In this document: positions 1 through 12,552 of the stretch, one piece after another
Position numbering within the stretch: position 1 is the stretch's first letter
How the letters are laid out: each line of letters starts with the position of its first letter
Source: Sipunculus nudus
Lineage: Eukaryota; Annelida; Sipuncula; Golfingiida; Sipunculidae
Length of the DNA stretch: 64,000 nt
Direction of reading: 5' to 3'
Assembly: GCA_026874595.1 (NCBI GenBank)
Contig: CM049319.1
Span: 37,955,473-38,019,472 of the forward strand
Notes under the pieces: model-generated
What the model was told of the DNA's origin: nothing
The model's database searches: none
Seen by the model: the letters and a program-made list of their open reading frames with translations, nothing else
Program-made: the position numbers and the translations under genes

Positions 1-353
1 AGTTACTAATGATGAACTAAAAACAATTAAAACAAGGCTACAATGAAGAGGAACTGCAAACCCCTTTGCCTTATTGACTGTTCTTAAAGGATAATACATT
101 ATAAAATGTTTTATGGCTTTCTGGTATTATCTTATCATTTGGAAAGTGTTTGTATGCAAATATTCACATAGAAATGCATCTGGAAAAATTTATTTATTTT
201 GTTGATAAATAAAACACTGAATATTATAAATATGCAAATATTCTCCCGAGTTCTTTGTTCATGTCAATGCATTTATGACACAAAAAATGTTTAAATCTCA
301 CTGCTACAAGGGTATATCATCAATAAATGAATGTGTACGGGGTTAATTATTAC

Positions 354-3300
354 CAGTGCCTAATAGGTCATATTCAAGACGGTTGAGTATTGACTGCCAC
401 TCCAGTTCTGTGACTGATATTGTGGTTTCTAATGTAAAGCCTGGATCCGGGGTATGGGGGTGATCATGAAGATTCTCTCCCACCGGTAAATCTGCCACAA
501 CAGGGATCTGCAGATTGAAATACCTTTATTTGCATTTCATTCATTCAACATATTGGGTGCATTAGATACCAGAAGAAAACAAAAATTTTACTTCTCGCAA
601 TGGAGTTATGATGTAAGGAGATATTACTTGGATCGTCTTGCAGCATAAAGCGTCCCAACGGCGTTCCAACCGCTGAGCTCTTACTGATGCTACCCCTTGT
701 ACACGCTGAGGCGGTCAACTATATACTTGATTTTATTTTCCTGTAAAATCATACAGGAAAATCTTATTTACATGCCACCTGCAAATGTTTTTGCATGTAC
801 CTGTTCTGTGAAACAAAGGAGGCCTAACTTACGATTCCTCTGTTCCAGGAGAGAAATGAATATGTTTGCCTCACAATAACTGTCCTTCACCCAGGTTTTT
901 TTTTTATGCGAACAATGCCTTGACGGTATCAATGGACTGTCGGTTTAATACAGAGTGACCTACGATGTAAAAGTACTCACTAATAATTCATATTTTGCAT
1001 ATTCATTGAATTCTAATGGAATATATATCCAATGAATAGCTTTGTTACCATGCATGTGATATGGTAAGAATGACACGATTTATCATGGATAACGCTGAAG
1101 CAATAGGCAAGCGCAGACAGCCAAAGAACTTTTACAATTAGGTGCGAGGGGGGAATAGCTTTATTACCATGTGATATGGTAACTGGCAAGAATGACACGA
1201 TTTATCATGGATAACGCTAGAGCAATAGGCAAGCGCAGACAGCCAAAGAGCTTTTACAAGTAGGTGCGGGGGGGGGGGGGGGGGGGGGCGTAGAGGTGTG
1301 ACTATCCAGCCCACGCGCTATTATATTATTCTTCATGGCCTAACCTTGAATTTGTCTAACTCTGTCTTTGGTCCTACGCCTGAGAGGAGGAGGATATGTG
1401 GTGAACCGATGGCTCCGGCAGATAGAATCACTTCCCTTGTTGCCTTGACAGTCTCAGGCTGACCATTTCGCGTAAATGTCACCCCAGCTGCAGTCTTGTC
1501 GTCGAAGATTATCTGATCAATAAAAAAAATGATTGATATTACTTTTAGAGAGATAGAAAGGCTTAAACGAGAAGTGCAGGTAAAAAGCAGTACAACAACA
1601 TGCGCCTAACCATTATAATAAACTTTATTTATTCATATATTTTGTGGAAAAATTTAAAATCAGGAAGGCGGATGAACATATGGATTAAGACATGAGGGAG
1701 GCTGGCTGTTTAGAAGCACGTTTACATAACAAGGTCATATGCTCTTATCTTGTCGTTATAGAACACCTGAGATAAATTGAATTTTTAATAAACAGTTTAC
1801 AATAAGAAAATCTCAATATTATTTAATTCAAAAGAAATTTTATGAAACCTATCACATCAACAACAAATTTTAAAAATTGAAAACATGACTCGTAATGATC
1901 TAGCAATAGTACAAAATAATTTTTTAACCCTTTACTGTCATGAAATATAAGTACCAATAAGTATTTAAACTAATGTTATTAAACCTTTAAAGAAAACACA
2001 TTTCCTTTGAGGATATTTGACAAAATAATATTTAAAAAAAAAATACATTTAAACTTATTCTGAATACTATGAGGCAGACCGGCAGGGAGATATACTCTGT
2101 ATAAGATACTAAATAGCACGGAGGGGGAAAACAACAATTTTTATTCAGATAATTTTACATATTATTTTTTATTTTACTGAATGGGTCGTATGAGGTTTAC
2201 ACAATATAGCAAAACAAAAATCAGAAAAGCTAAAGGGGGGCACGTGGCCCGTGTTCCCCCCTCTGGATCCGCCTATGTATGAGCATATATGCTGCAAATC
2301 TGCTTTTCCTGATACGTACATTTCTGTTGTTCAATACGAGCAGGCAAGGGCAGGGGATCATGGTTGTAGTCTTAAACCGGAACTCCAGTTCCAGATTTCC
2401 TGGACGAGTTTCATTTATACATTTTGATATAACCTGAGATTGTTTAATATATTCTTTCCTAATTTAATTGGTATTCATAAGGAAATTTAAAACCTCGTTC
2501 AAACATGAAATACTCACAGTATCCAAGGAATCATGTCGTGAAATATCAGTGCTTGAAAGTGCTAACTATTTTCCTATGAAAACATTGTGAACATATTGGG
2601 GTATCATTGAGGACTGAAAATTGAAGATTATACATGTTTTATTTTTTAGAAAACAGACTTGACCTTTGTCACATGCGCTTTAGTAACCACGTGCAGGTTT
2701 TCTCTGCTAGATGCTTTGCTGAGGTAAGCTTGACTTGTCGACATCCGCCGTCCGCCATCAATGGTAGCTTGTGTATACATAAACCCTGACCAAAAATATG
2801 ACATTATAAAACATTTAGTTTCAATACAGAGACAACACAAAAATAAGTAAAAAAGCTTGCGTTACTAAACATTAATCGTTAAATATATATTCATGTATAA
2901 ATGTTTCATATTACGGATATCTAGATGACATTCAAATGCATATTGACAAATAACATGTTTTAGCTTTATTGATGCTCACCATACTGTGAGGGTCCGTTAA
3001 CGTCCAACTTGGGAATGCCAAGTTCCTGAGCGGCCTCACTAAAAACGTCAGTAAGTTTCGTAAGGTATGAATCAGACACCTTGAGAGGCCCACTTGTACC
3101 GTGGTAACCTGTGAAATAGTAATAGGAATCAGCGTAATTTTCTTTTGTATAAATGTTTACCTTTGAGGACACCTGTCTGTGATAAATTTGTTAAAGCTAA
3201 CTATGTCATTGTATAATTCCACTTTCGTATGGTTATGTATGTACACACACACACACATATATATATATAATTCAATATTTGTAAAATAAAAATAAACATA

Positions 3301-6300
3301 CCGTTTGCTGCGTATTCCGTGTTCTGGTTGTCCTCTGCTTTAATAAAATACGGCAGTACATCGTCGTACCCCCAGTCCGTACAGCCGTCAGCCTCCCACT
3401 TGTCAAAGTCGGACCGGCTGCCCCGTGTGTAAGCCATGACGTTGATAGAACTTGAACCACCGAGAACTTTCCCCCGGGGAACTGGCATTTGCTTAAATGA
3501 AGGATGATAATCGGATCGTGATGCCCGGCTTACTAAATATTAATTTATGCTGCTTATCACCAGTATCTTATCATGTCAGGTATATGATCATTTTTATTTC
3601 AACGAAAATACACCTTTGAAAAGGTTGTTTCTCTTCGAGAATCTCTATCATCCATGGATTTTAATTGAGATCACCTTATAAAAGCGTGTTCATTGTCACA
3701 AAAGTCTTTTGTGTTATATTTATCAGCAAACTTAAATTCCAGGTTGCTCAAACCAGCAGGTTTGACACACAAGATCAACGAAATCGATAAGTAACGTTTG
3801 TAAAGTGTACAGGCATAAAAGTACAATAGAAGCACTTGTACCTGGAACGAATATATTTATATTTTAGGCAGATACACACAAATACAGTCAGACAGGAGAA
3901 AATAAAGTGTAGAAGGTATAGAAGATAACGACTAAAAGTATTACCCGATCGTTCAGGCCATCACAGCAGTATTCCTGGGACACTGTCTTATATTGCCAGT
4001 CCACATCGGAGTTCCAAAGTGATCCCACGAGAAACGGTATATGAATCTCTTGTTTGTCGTCTGCTGGCCCCGCCTCCAACAACAACACCGTTATATCCGG
4101 GTTCTCTGACAGGCGGGAAGCGACGACCGCTCCAGCCGAACCTCCACCTACTGTTGAAACCAATGATTTTCAATGGCTCTGGATAATACAGACACCACTA
4201 TTTAAAAGCCGAGTTATTTCGTTAATGCTAAATCAAATCCCATTATCGGAACAGAATAACACTCTCATACTTCTCCAGGTATTGAAGAAGACGACGAAAA
4301 GCAGAGAACTTAATATTTGTGAACAACTGATGACTATTTAAACCATATTAAACATTTCTGTCACCAAAAAAATCCACTGGTTTCTCACTGTTTAGAAAAG
4401 GCAATTGTAACCCCTTGTCAATTACATCAGTGGCGTACCAAGAATTTGAAGATAGGGGGCGTAGCACCAAGTGTCTTTACCTCTTGTCTGTTAGTTAATT
4501 ATATAATTAATCATAATTCCACTCAACATTTCAGGACCCAGAAAAAAAGGCACCATGTCCTATTAAAAGTTAATATCACTTAGATCAGAGAGATTGAATG
4601 GTCTCGTGAGGATTTTGCGAAGTGATTAGCCCTTATCAAAGCACTCCAAAGTAAAATATTAGTTGGAGACAATTACAAGCACAACGAATTAATAATATGA
4701 ACAAATCAACCTCATTTCCAGATTAGTTTTGATCATTTTGATATTACCAGAAAAAATACCAATGCAGTTATTTTAATGTATGATTGATTTCATAATAAAA
4801 TTATCCGAATACAACTGACCGTTCCATTTTACATTGGAAATATCAGTCCATTAGCCAGAACAGATTTGAAAACCAATTGGGGGACTAAAAACTATTATAT
4901 TTATCAGCTAGTTTGTTTTCTAAATAGTATTTAATCATTTGATGGACTCTTAAAATTCCAAGCTAAAGGTTATTTATTTGTCTTTCATACACTGTGTCAG
5001 TTTTGTTTTCCCTTTCCATTATGTAACAGATTTTTTTAGACATAGTAACAACTTTGTCTGAAAAAAATGAACTGATATAGCAAATGTTAAGTATATCGTC
5101 ACACTATTATTCAGCTCATATCCTGGCGTACATTTAAGTGTTGATATAATTATATTATCAAAAAAAAAAGATAAAAGCAATATATAATTTTGAAATATTA
5201 GAACATTATGCATTTATTCACTCTCGCTCTCTCGCTCTCTCGCTCTCTCTGTAAATGTATTGACTTACATTTAAGGATGAATTTTTGAATTACCTTTTGT
5301 ATAATATATCATTTTTTTATTTTATTACCTTTTATATTATCCCCGTTGGATCTCTTTGAAACGAACCCTTCTGTTGCAAAAAACAGAGATCTACTCATAG
5401 TCCAGTAAAAAAACGGGCTTTCACTTAGAACAAATAGCGACAAATTATTTTGCTACAATGCATTCCTCTAAGGTACTCAGGCTAACATAAAAATATCCAA
5501 AGGAATCCCAAGAAAGGCAACATGGATAATTTCATTTACCAAAATGCAACAAAAAGCTATGTTTTTTTTAATTTTCATGGACACACTTTTTATACTAAAA
5601 TGTTTTGTGTATTATAATTAAAAAGCTAAGTTAATTCATTGAAAATGTCAAAGGATATGAGCATAAAAATAATTTTACACCAGAACATTTAGATATTATA
5701 AAATGATTCGACTTAATTTTGAAATAACCCCAATTTTTCTATTGTATATATTGTTCAACTTTTCGCGCTCGATAATAGGATTCTGTCTGTATCTATAAAT
5801 AGCTTTGCGGACTGCCAGCTATTTCAGATTTGGCAACAAGGCAAGATTTTGTTTGTATTTACTTAGAGCTTTAGCAAGCTACAAACTGTTTCAGATTAGG
5901 CAACAGGTTGCACTCTGTTTACTTAGCATTCATTGATATAAGAATAATAATTAACTTCTATCCCATGTTGCTTAATTAGAATACTGCTTTGGCCAAGTCT
6001 ATCAATGTTATATACAGTATTATAATTGCCTCGTGCCTCACATTATAGATTTATATATACTGATTGTGATATTTAATTCTGCTTGCTTATATAAGTAAAT
6101 AAATTTATTTATATATGCCTGTATGTTTTAGAGTTCACATAATTTAAAAGTTCAAGTTTTATAATCTCATCCATGGTATTATGAATGTATTGTATAGATA
6201 CTTTAGTTGATACATGGTTTTATTTGTAAAGTGTAGGTGGCACCAAGGTACACCCTGTATGAATAAAATGTAAATAAATAAAAAAAAATGTGTGTATACT

Positions 6301-6564
6301 TTAATAATCGAACATCAAATAAACCAGAGTTTACAAACATTACACTGCCAGTGAGGCGTCTTCGAGTTCTTCGGAGGTTAATTTGCAAAGCTTTATTCGA
6401 TGGACCCTGTTGAGGACTTTAAAAATGTATTTCATACCAACTATGAAGTCATAATGGTCAGCTGGGTTCTCTGTTAAACGGGTGGATGTTGGCTGCCTGT
6501 CCATGTAGAAGTAACACAGCACCGCCAGAATCAGTGCGGCCACGGATAACAACTTGACTGCCAT
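354..6564 (-). CDS. GMC oxidoreductase, 7 exons visible, 3' part outside window
   Basis: Flavin-dependent dehydrogenase/oxidase of the glucose-methanol-choline family (insect glucose dehydrogenase / choline dehydrogenase type). Minus-strand exons are 6438-6564, 3945-4150, 3302-3491, 2980-3108, 2664-2785, 1345-1512 and 354-507. Every junction uses GT-AG and all phases agree, giving about 365 codons with no stop. The N-terminus (residues 1-25) is a hydrophobic signal or membrane anchor ([13 protein letters not shown]). Exons 1 and 2 join to form the FAD-binding [15 protein letters not shown] and then LLLEAGP. Exon 3 carries GMC signature 1 ([18 protein letters not shown]). Exon 5 has [14 protein letters not shown]. 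Exon 6 has signature 2 ([17 protein letters not shown]). Exon 7 has [15 protein letters not shown]. Family members are about 550-620 residues, so the substrate/C-terminal domain with the catalytic His is missing only because the window ends. The gene looks intact. The substrate cannot be told from sequence. Confidence 0.93.
1034..1270. repeat. Two-copy tandem duplication (~120-bp unit)
   Basis: The two adjacent copies are about 90% identical. They share GACACGATTTATCATGGATA and AGCAATAGGCAAGCGCAGAC. Each copy ends in a GGTGCG-G(n) motif, and the second runs straight into the 21-bp poly-G tract. The repeat is intronic to the GMC gene. Confidence 0.85.
1268..1288. repeat. Homopolymer G21
   Basis: An uninterrupted run of about 21 G follows the second copy of the 120-bp duplication. 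It could form a G-quadruplex or be length-variable or mis-assembled. It lies in a GMC intron. Confidence 0.9.
1513..2663. other. Intron 5 of the GMC gene; short interspersed-repeat remnant near 2230-2275
   Basis: AT-rich, no coding signal. A purine/C-rich stretch near 2230-2275 contains CCCCCCTCTGGATCCGCC. Read on the minus strand this resembles the AGCGGATCCAGGGG stretch at 33987-34005. Both may be remnants of one dispersed family; this is weak evidence. Confidence 0.4.
3241..3270. repeat. (CA)n-(TA)n microsatellite
   Basis: A CA-rich run followed by a TA run, located in the short intron between GMC exons 4 and 3. Confidence 0.85.
4151..6437. other. Intron 1 of the GMC gene
   Basis: A 2.3-kb AT-rich intron between the exon encoding the signal anchor and the exon completing the FAD motif. 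A CTCG/CT-rich microsatellite lies at about 5219-5249. The stretch near 4431 (AGTGGCGTACCAAGAATTT) looks like the end of a degenerate dispersed repeat, but its limits could not be set. No coding signal. Confidence 0.6.
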
Positions 6565-9500
6565 CTGTTAATTAAGAAGTGTATATATTTAAATCACTGA
6601 GTATACTGTCATTGAAAAAAAACAATATATATTCTTGTAGGTTAAACTGCACAAGTTGGAGCTGATGCGATATCCATAAGGTTTTATTTTATAAAAAAGA
6701 ATGGGCATACGGCCCGTATAACGTACGAATACCCTTGATAAGCAATAAGGTATAGTTCTCAGGCACCGCCCTCGTCAATTTTAAATCCCCGCATCAAAAT
6801 GTTTCATCTTTTTTTTTTTAAATCTTTCATGAAGATATAATAATACAATATTGATCAGATTTACTATGTTATGAAGTGCTTTTACATGTTTTGCCATAAA
6901 CTTCTGTTATTTTCACGCTTTTCCCTAATCATATGACATTTTTATCGAAACATACAAACAAGGTAATAAATAAAATATTGCCCGCCCGCACTGATCTCTG
7001 AAAAGAAAGTAACGCTAGGAACCATACTTTTTTTGACCTAACAGTATTTTTTGTACGTACGTATGTGCATGAAACACCATTCAGTCAAATTTATTATATT
7101 TACACCGATTTATATCAGTGTCTTACTTGAAGACAGATCCAAACACTGCCTTCATTAACTTAAATGCTGACATATTAACAGTAATAAAGCCCAAAAAATA
7201 ATAACCATGCATTCGCATAGTGTGATTAATTTTGTCATTTAATAAACATAAATGTCCTGTTATAGTGATAACTACGGGATTCTTCCATCAGACTACGTGA
7301 GGACGATGCTTCGATTCTCATTACTTATGTACTCCATCTCTCATGTAAACTTCACCATACCGATTACTCTATATCACAAGTAAGATTCAGTAAGTATAAA
7401 AACTGAATTTACGTCAGAACATTTCCTTTTCTTATGTTAAAACATAAAAAGTAAGCGATTCGCCTCATTATTATTTATTTATTTTGTAATAAAGTGAATT
7501 CTTCAGAGCTTTAAATATATCATTGCACGTGCCTTGGTATTTGCATTTTGCTCAGGCAAAGCGAGTGAATATAGATTACCTTGCCTTTGCAGTGTATTGC
7601 AAAATATTCTGTACATCTGTACAAAATAAAGAACATTCTGCGTGGTAAAATAAACCCATTAAGTAAGGTCTTATAAAATTACGCTTGATCATACAAATGC
7701 ATTAGATCTATCAGTATTTTGCAGAACTGCGTATTACATGTATGCTATTCTTACCCCGACAAAATGCTGTTGTGTGTGTCATGTAAATCACCTTGAGCAA
7801 CACAAATGCACCAGGAATCTGCATTCGCCTAACAGCTGTGGTTTAATATGATTACTTGTCAAGCTACTAATAAAGCCTTTGTATATTTATCATGTGAGAG
7901 AAGAGGTTTTTTCTCTCACGCTCGTTCCTCGCAGGTCAGACCGGCAGCAGGCACAGTCTGTGTTTGGTATCATGTGGTTTCAAGGATGAAATGCAAATTT
8001 ACGAGCTGATGTTGTATCTTGATAGGATTTAGTTCAACACTTTTATAAGCTCTTTAATTCTAATTTTATTGTAATTTACTTTTATATACGTTCATATAGA
8101 TACCGCCGTAAATATATCAGTGTGATGATCACATTGACAAAGAAGAAATCTCAGTAATTTCAAGTTTTATTATGATTATGCTTACTGAAGTTTAGTCATG
8201 TAGAAGCGTTAGACATCTCATATACAGTTTTTATGATAGAACAACCAATGCGTATAAGTCAAATGAACTTCTCACTTGCATTCAACTTAAACAATGTGAC
8301 GAATGTGTATATTCAAGGTGTACATTACATGTGTATATGCGACATTTAATAGTTTATTTCTTCTCCCTCTGATTTTACTAATTATATGACCTTTAAATGT
8401 AGTCACTTTAATCCCTTGGAATGTTTTCATGCATCAGAATTTTAGTATAAACGGATTTGATTCGTCAAGAGACCTATTTTCCTAGGACATTTCGTAGGCA
8501 AAATGATATAGATAAAGAGTTTCAACTTCCCGGGGTCGTCTTGGATAGCTCTGGTGAAATGAGTTTCAAACGAACGGACAAACACCTGTAGGTAACTAAA
8601 TAATATTCATTAAACCACGCCAATAATTTTTTTTTATCTTGAGCAATTTGCATTGTAACAAGATGTTATACTTCGAACCGTCTGTACTGGAAACAATAAT
8701 CTCTTTTATCCGTACTTATGAAAGGATCATCTTATACCAATCTTCATCCAGATTCTTATAATATACATTTAACCGGATATAAAACCTAATTTGTACTAGA
8801 GAATCCTAGACAACGATTACGGCAACATTTACAAGGGTTTGGTTATTCAACTCCGGGTAGCTGGATGTTTTGATGTGCTTTTGGGGATCTTTTTAGTTTA
8901 CAGTTTATAATTTTGTCACCCCTTAATACAATCTTATATAACAAGGCCAATTTTTTTTCTAGCGCAGAGTCTTTACCTTTAACCAGTTAAAACACTTCAC
9001 AAGTACCATTATGGAATTATATTTGAAATCTTATTTTATATTATATAATTGAGCATAAAAATAATAGTGGTGTTTGATTACTTGGAATAGAGCATGTGAA
9101 TATTCATCCTCAGGTCCTTCAATGTTTGCTGTGGAAGTGATTCAGAATAACAATCTTCAGGCTATATATTATAGTTTATTTGATATATTTCCTTTATAAC
9201 AATATTCCATGCAGTTTCAAAGTTTCAGGTTCAAGTTGCATATCTTTGTATAACATATATTGCAATATAGTTAATAAATAACAAAAATATTTTCTTCGCA
9301 CATGGGACATTTCGAGAGTATGCTCACCGGAGCCCAGTTCGACTGGAAGATTTTTTATGCAGTGTTTCCTCGATTTGGCCTAGTTGTGATAATCAAGTAC
9401 ATTAGTTCACATAGCCACAATGCAATCAGTATATATATTCATTACATACCGTAGTCACACCGTGAGAGTTGCTTCCTCTAGTGCTGCGTTGCTCTCCTTG

Positions 9501-10261
9501 TAACACATACAAACACGGGGATTAGTCTAACGAATGCACACCTGGTAGGCCTATTATTATAACAGTGGCATATATGTCTCATGCAAAAAATGACACTTTT
9601 TCTCAGTATGCTAAATAGGCCGTGAATACATTCAGTAAATTGTGGCTATGATTTAATAAATATTCTTACCACAAATACAAATGATTTATTATAAGGCCAG
9701 TTGCATGGCTGTACATTTTCAGGTTTTTTAAGAGTAGCAAGCACGTTCAATTATATCTAATCAGTGTTCACACAAATATGCAGATTTGCTTTTTATATAG
9801 GAACATGTTGCATAAGTTATGTGGGCCGTGTTTCAAAAAACAAAATGCTGCGACATGTATCAAGATGCGTGATCCCCAACATGTTGCGCAACATATTCCC
9901 CAACATGTTCCCTAGTGTATTGCCGGCTTAACCTGAGTTCTTACGCTAACATCTAAGCATGATACCCCATAGTAATGTACAATAAATTATAAAAACAGTC
10001 ATTTGGTTATACTTTTTAATTAAATTTATAATAAAATAACTATGTCACAATCCTCTGGTGACAGCCACTAACCTAATATTAGCCGAATATAACCATATAA
10101 CCCGTGAATTGAATATTTAACAGGGAGGAGAATTCTCACTGAATGTTGATAATAATGAGTTATATGTTAGTAAAACAAAGGCAAATATTTATTTTCAATT
10201 GTCCATAGGGTGCTCTATAACAATTACATGGTTTGGAATGTTGCTCTAACAAATATAGATA
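6565..10261. other. 3.7-kb AT-rich region without recognisable genes (upstream of GMC gene, up to LINE)
   Basis: No open frame with a recognisable domain on either strand. It should contain the promoter and 5' UTR of the minus-strand GMC gene just right of 6564, but no convincing TATA box or initiator was identified. Near 9870-9915 is a short run of AACATGTT-like palindromes (CCCCAACATGTTGCGCAACA, then a second CCCCAACATGTTCC). It may be the end of a small transposable element, but its limits could not be set. Confidence 0.5.
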
Positions 10262-10968
10262 ATGTCATACGAGAACAATAAATTTAAGGTTCAAATAATG
10301 TCATATAATGTTAGGGGTTTACGCAATTATAAGAAACGGCGTAGGATTTTTAACTGGTTAGGAAAACATGGAGGAGGTAATGGGATAAAGTTTTTACAAG
10401 AATCTCACAGTGATAAGAAAACAGAATTCAGTTTGCGTACTCAGTGGAGGGGCGAATCTTTTTACGCCCACGGGACCAGAGACAGCTGTGGCGTAGCAAT
10501 ACTAGTTGGTGATAAAGTTGAATTTAAATAAGAAAAATATATTCTTGACAATGACGGACGCTATATAATACTGTTATGTAAAATTCAGGGAACTGTCTGC
10601 CTCTTACTATATGTATATGCACCAAATACGGAGATGGAACAATTACAGTATTTTAAAAATTTAGAAAATTTACAGACAAAGAAATCAATATGCATATAAT
10701 AATTGGCGGAGAGTTTAATGTGACATTATCAAGCAGAGACGCAGAAGGTGGGAATTTCAAGTTGAAAAAGAGGTCAGTCATGAGAATAGAATATATTATG
10801 AAAAAATATGATCTGTGTGACATATATATAGGCTCAGAAATCCCAATACATATGCTTATACTTGGCGAGAGATTAACCCGTTTGTACAGAGACAATTAGA
10901 TTATTTTATCATATCAGAACACATGAAATCAATTGTAACAGAAACAGAAATTTTATCAAGTGTGTCTT
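10262..10968 (+). pseudogene. LINE endonuclease domain, 5' part
   Basis: Endonuclease/exonuclease/phosphatase-type domain that in LINEs nicks the target DNA. Visible motifs are SYNVRGLRN (N-terminal catalytic Asn block), LQESHS (catalytic Glu), HGTRDSCGVAIL, IIIGGEFNVTLSSRDAEGG (Asp/Asn block, with Glu replacing the usual Asp in GDFN) and LDYFIISEH. The frame is broken by a stop at about 10529-10531, and at least one single-base shift near 10840 moves the end of the domain to another frame. The terminal SDHS-type motif is split from this part by the insertion at 10969; its remainder resumes at 12783. Confidence 0.85.
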
Positions 10969-11240
10969 CTACGGAGCCCGGGAGACGACATGGTGAAAAA
11001 TATTTACTAATCCGTGCGCACGAATTACTAATTCGTGGCCACGAATTACTAATCCGTGCGCACGAATTACTAGGTGTGAACAATATATATCCAAGGTGGA
11101 TTTTACCAAGTGTGTCTTCTACGGAGCCCGGGAGACGACATGGTGAAAATATTTACTAATCCGTGCGCACGAATTACTAATTCGTGCGCACGAATTACTC
11201 ATCCGTGCGCACGAATTACTAATCCGTGCGCACGAATTAG
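10969..11240. repeat. Left TIR of the palindrome transposon, partly duplicated
   Basis: The first ~148 bp are present twice in tandem (about 10952-11099 and 11100-11240). The second copy repeats not only the TIR but also the preceding LINE-derived flank (AAGTGTGTCTT), so the duplication arose after insertion. The palindromic units have either a GTGCGCAC or a GTGGCCAC centre. Confidence 0.8.
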
Positions 11241-11278
11241 TGACCAATGAGAACAGCTCTCTTATGTTGCTGGCTCAA

Positions 11279-11336
11279 TGCTCATTGGCTACTAATTCGT
11301 GCGCACGAGTTATTAATTCGTGCGCACGAATTACTA
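11279..11336. repeat. Internal palindrome pair flanked by an inverted CCAATGAGA/CTCATTGG arm
   Basis: Two further copies of AATTCGTGCGCACGA-type palindromes sit between CTCATTGGCTACTAATTCG and the inverted CTAGCCAATGAG. With GACCAATGAGAACAG at 11241 this gives nested hairpin potential inside the transposon. Confidence 0.7.
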
Positions 11337-11824
11337 GCCAATGAGAAGCAAGCACACATCGACTCTGTCTAGCCACAGGCTGGCAGTTTTAGGGGGCACA
11401 CACGGTCGTCAAAATGGAGCCCAGCGCCTTCCGACAATTCCATGACTTCCTACCTTGAAAAATTCGGAACTCGGTATATTGAAAATAGAAAGGGCTTTAA
11501 GCGATACTTAAAGAATATAAATATAAAACTCACAGACCCAGTTGCCGTACATGGTGGAAAATTTCTAAGGCTTTCTCTGGTAAAACAAAACAACAACGAA
11601 CCTTATAATCGTTGGGCATAATGGGCACATTATTATAGACAAAGCCGATTAAGCTGAAATTTTTAACAGTTATTTTGCTTCACTACAGTTACAGTTCTCA
11701 ACCGCCATTGACGATGATGCTAAATTGCAAATAACACATAAACTAGGTGAAATGAACTTCACAGAACTTCTCATGTCATATTTGGAATTCGCTTTCCTGA
11801 CAGGAACACATAAACAAAATATGT

Positions 11825-12150
11825 TTGAAAACAAATAAGCTTTTGGAAATTTTGAAAAAAAATTATAAATTCCATTTCTCTATGAAAGTTTTAGATCGTA
11901 TGTACAAATCATTAATACGTTTAGTACTGGAGTGTGGTGGTTTAATATTTAACAATTGTTCTGTCAGACAATCATACCAGCTGGAGAGTATACAACGGAA
12001 AGCATGTTTAACATGTACTGGAGAGCTCTCGACTTCCAGCACTGGAGCTATGGTAAACGAGAATAAGGGTCAAGTATAAAAATAAGAAGAGAGCTGGCTA
12101 TACAATCCACATTTTATGAAATGATTAATGGACTAGCTCCAGATTATCTG
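11825..12150 (+). pseudogene. Fragment of an unrelated LINE reverse transcriptase (C-terminal side)
   Basis: The open frame 11825-12079 reads VLDRMYKSLIRLVLECGGL, then IFNNCSVRQSYQLESIQRK, then an A/C-x-TG motif. This is the usual post-RT region of Jockey/CR1/RTE-type LINEs, which typically have KMYKSFIRPxLEY..DxWDNC....LExxQxxA. Downstream, frames at 12080-12150 continue with FYEMINGLAPDYL-like sequence after frameshifts. It differs from the host LINE's own C-terminus, so it was picked up by, or inserted into, the transposon. No catalytic RT motif is present. Not functional. Confidence 0.7.
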
Positions 12151-12552
12151 CTAATATATTAACTCAAACTCTGTCTCATGCTCAGTCCTATACAGTCCGC
12201 GCAAATCGCATTTGCTAAAGATACAGAGGTTCACACGGAAAGACTGTCGCTTTTCTTTCCTTCCAATTTTCTTTTCTTTCCTTTCAATAGCCTGCAGACT
12301 TTTGATCAGTTTCCTATAATTCAGTCTACTTCGATCGATTCCTTTTAGGAAAATGTTCGTGACTATTTAAACCCGGTCTCTCCAGAAATATACAGTTATT
12401 ATCTTATCGTGTGTGAATATATGTGCACTTTTCTAATCTGATCATTTATATATACATATAAACATTCATGTTAATTTTTCACTTTCTTTTAATTTATATG
12501 CAGGAGAGCAGTTGCAATAGCCATATCTGCTACTTTGTTATCCTATTGAAAT

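Larger units (their letters stand above)
508..1344. other. Intron 6 of the GMC gene, with a ~120-bp duplication and a poly-G tract
   Basis: This interval lies between exons 7 and 6 of the minus-strand GMC gene. It holds two direct copies of a ~120-bp sequence (about 1034-1153 and 1155-1270), sharing blocks such as TTTATCATGGATAACGCT and GCAAGCGCAGACAGCCAAAG. A 21-G run follows immediately at 1268-1288. No coding signal was seen. Confidence 0.7.

Noticed and set aside
10653-11083. Minus-strand frames over the LINE endonuclease and palindromes
   Set aside because: Shadows of the LINE coding strand and of the palindrome repeats.
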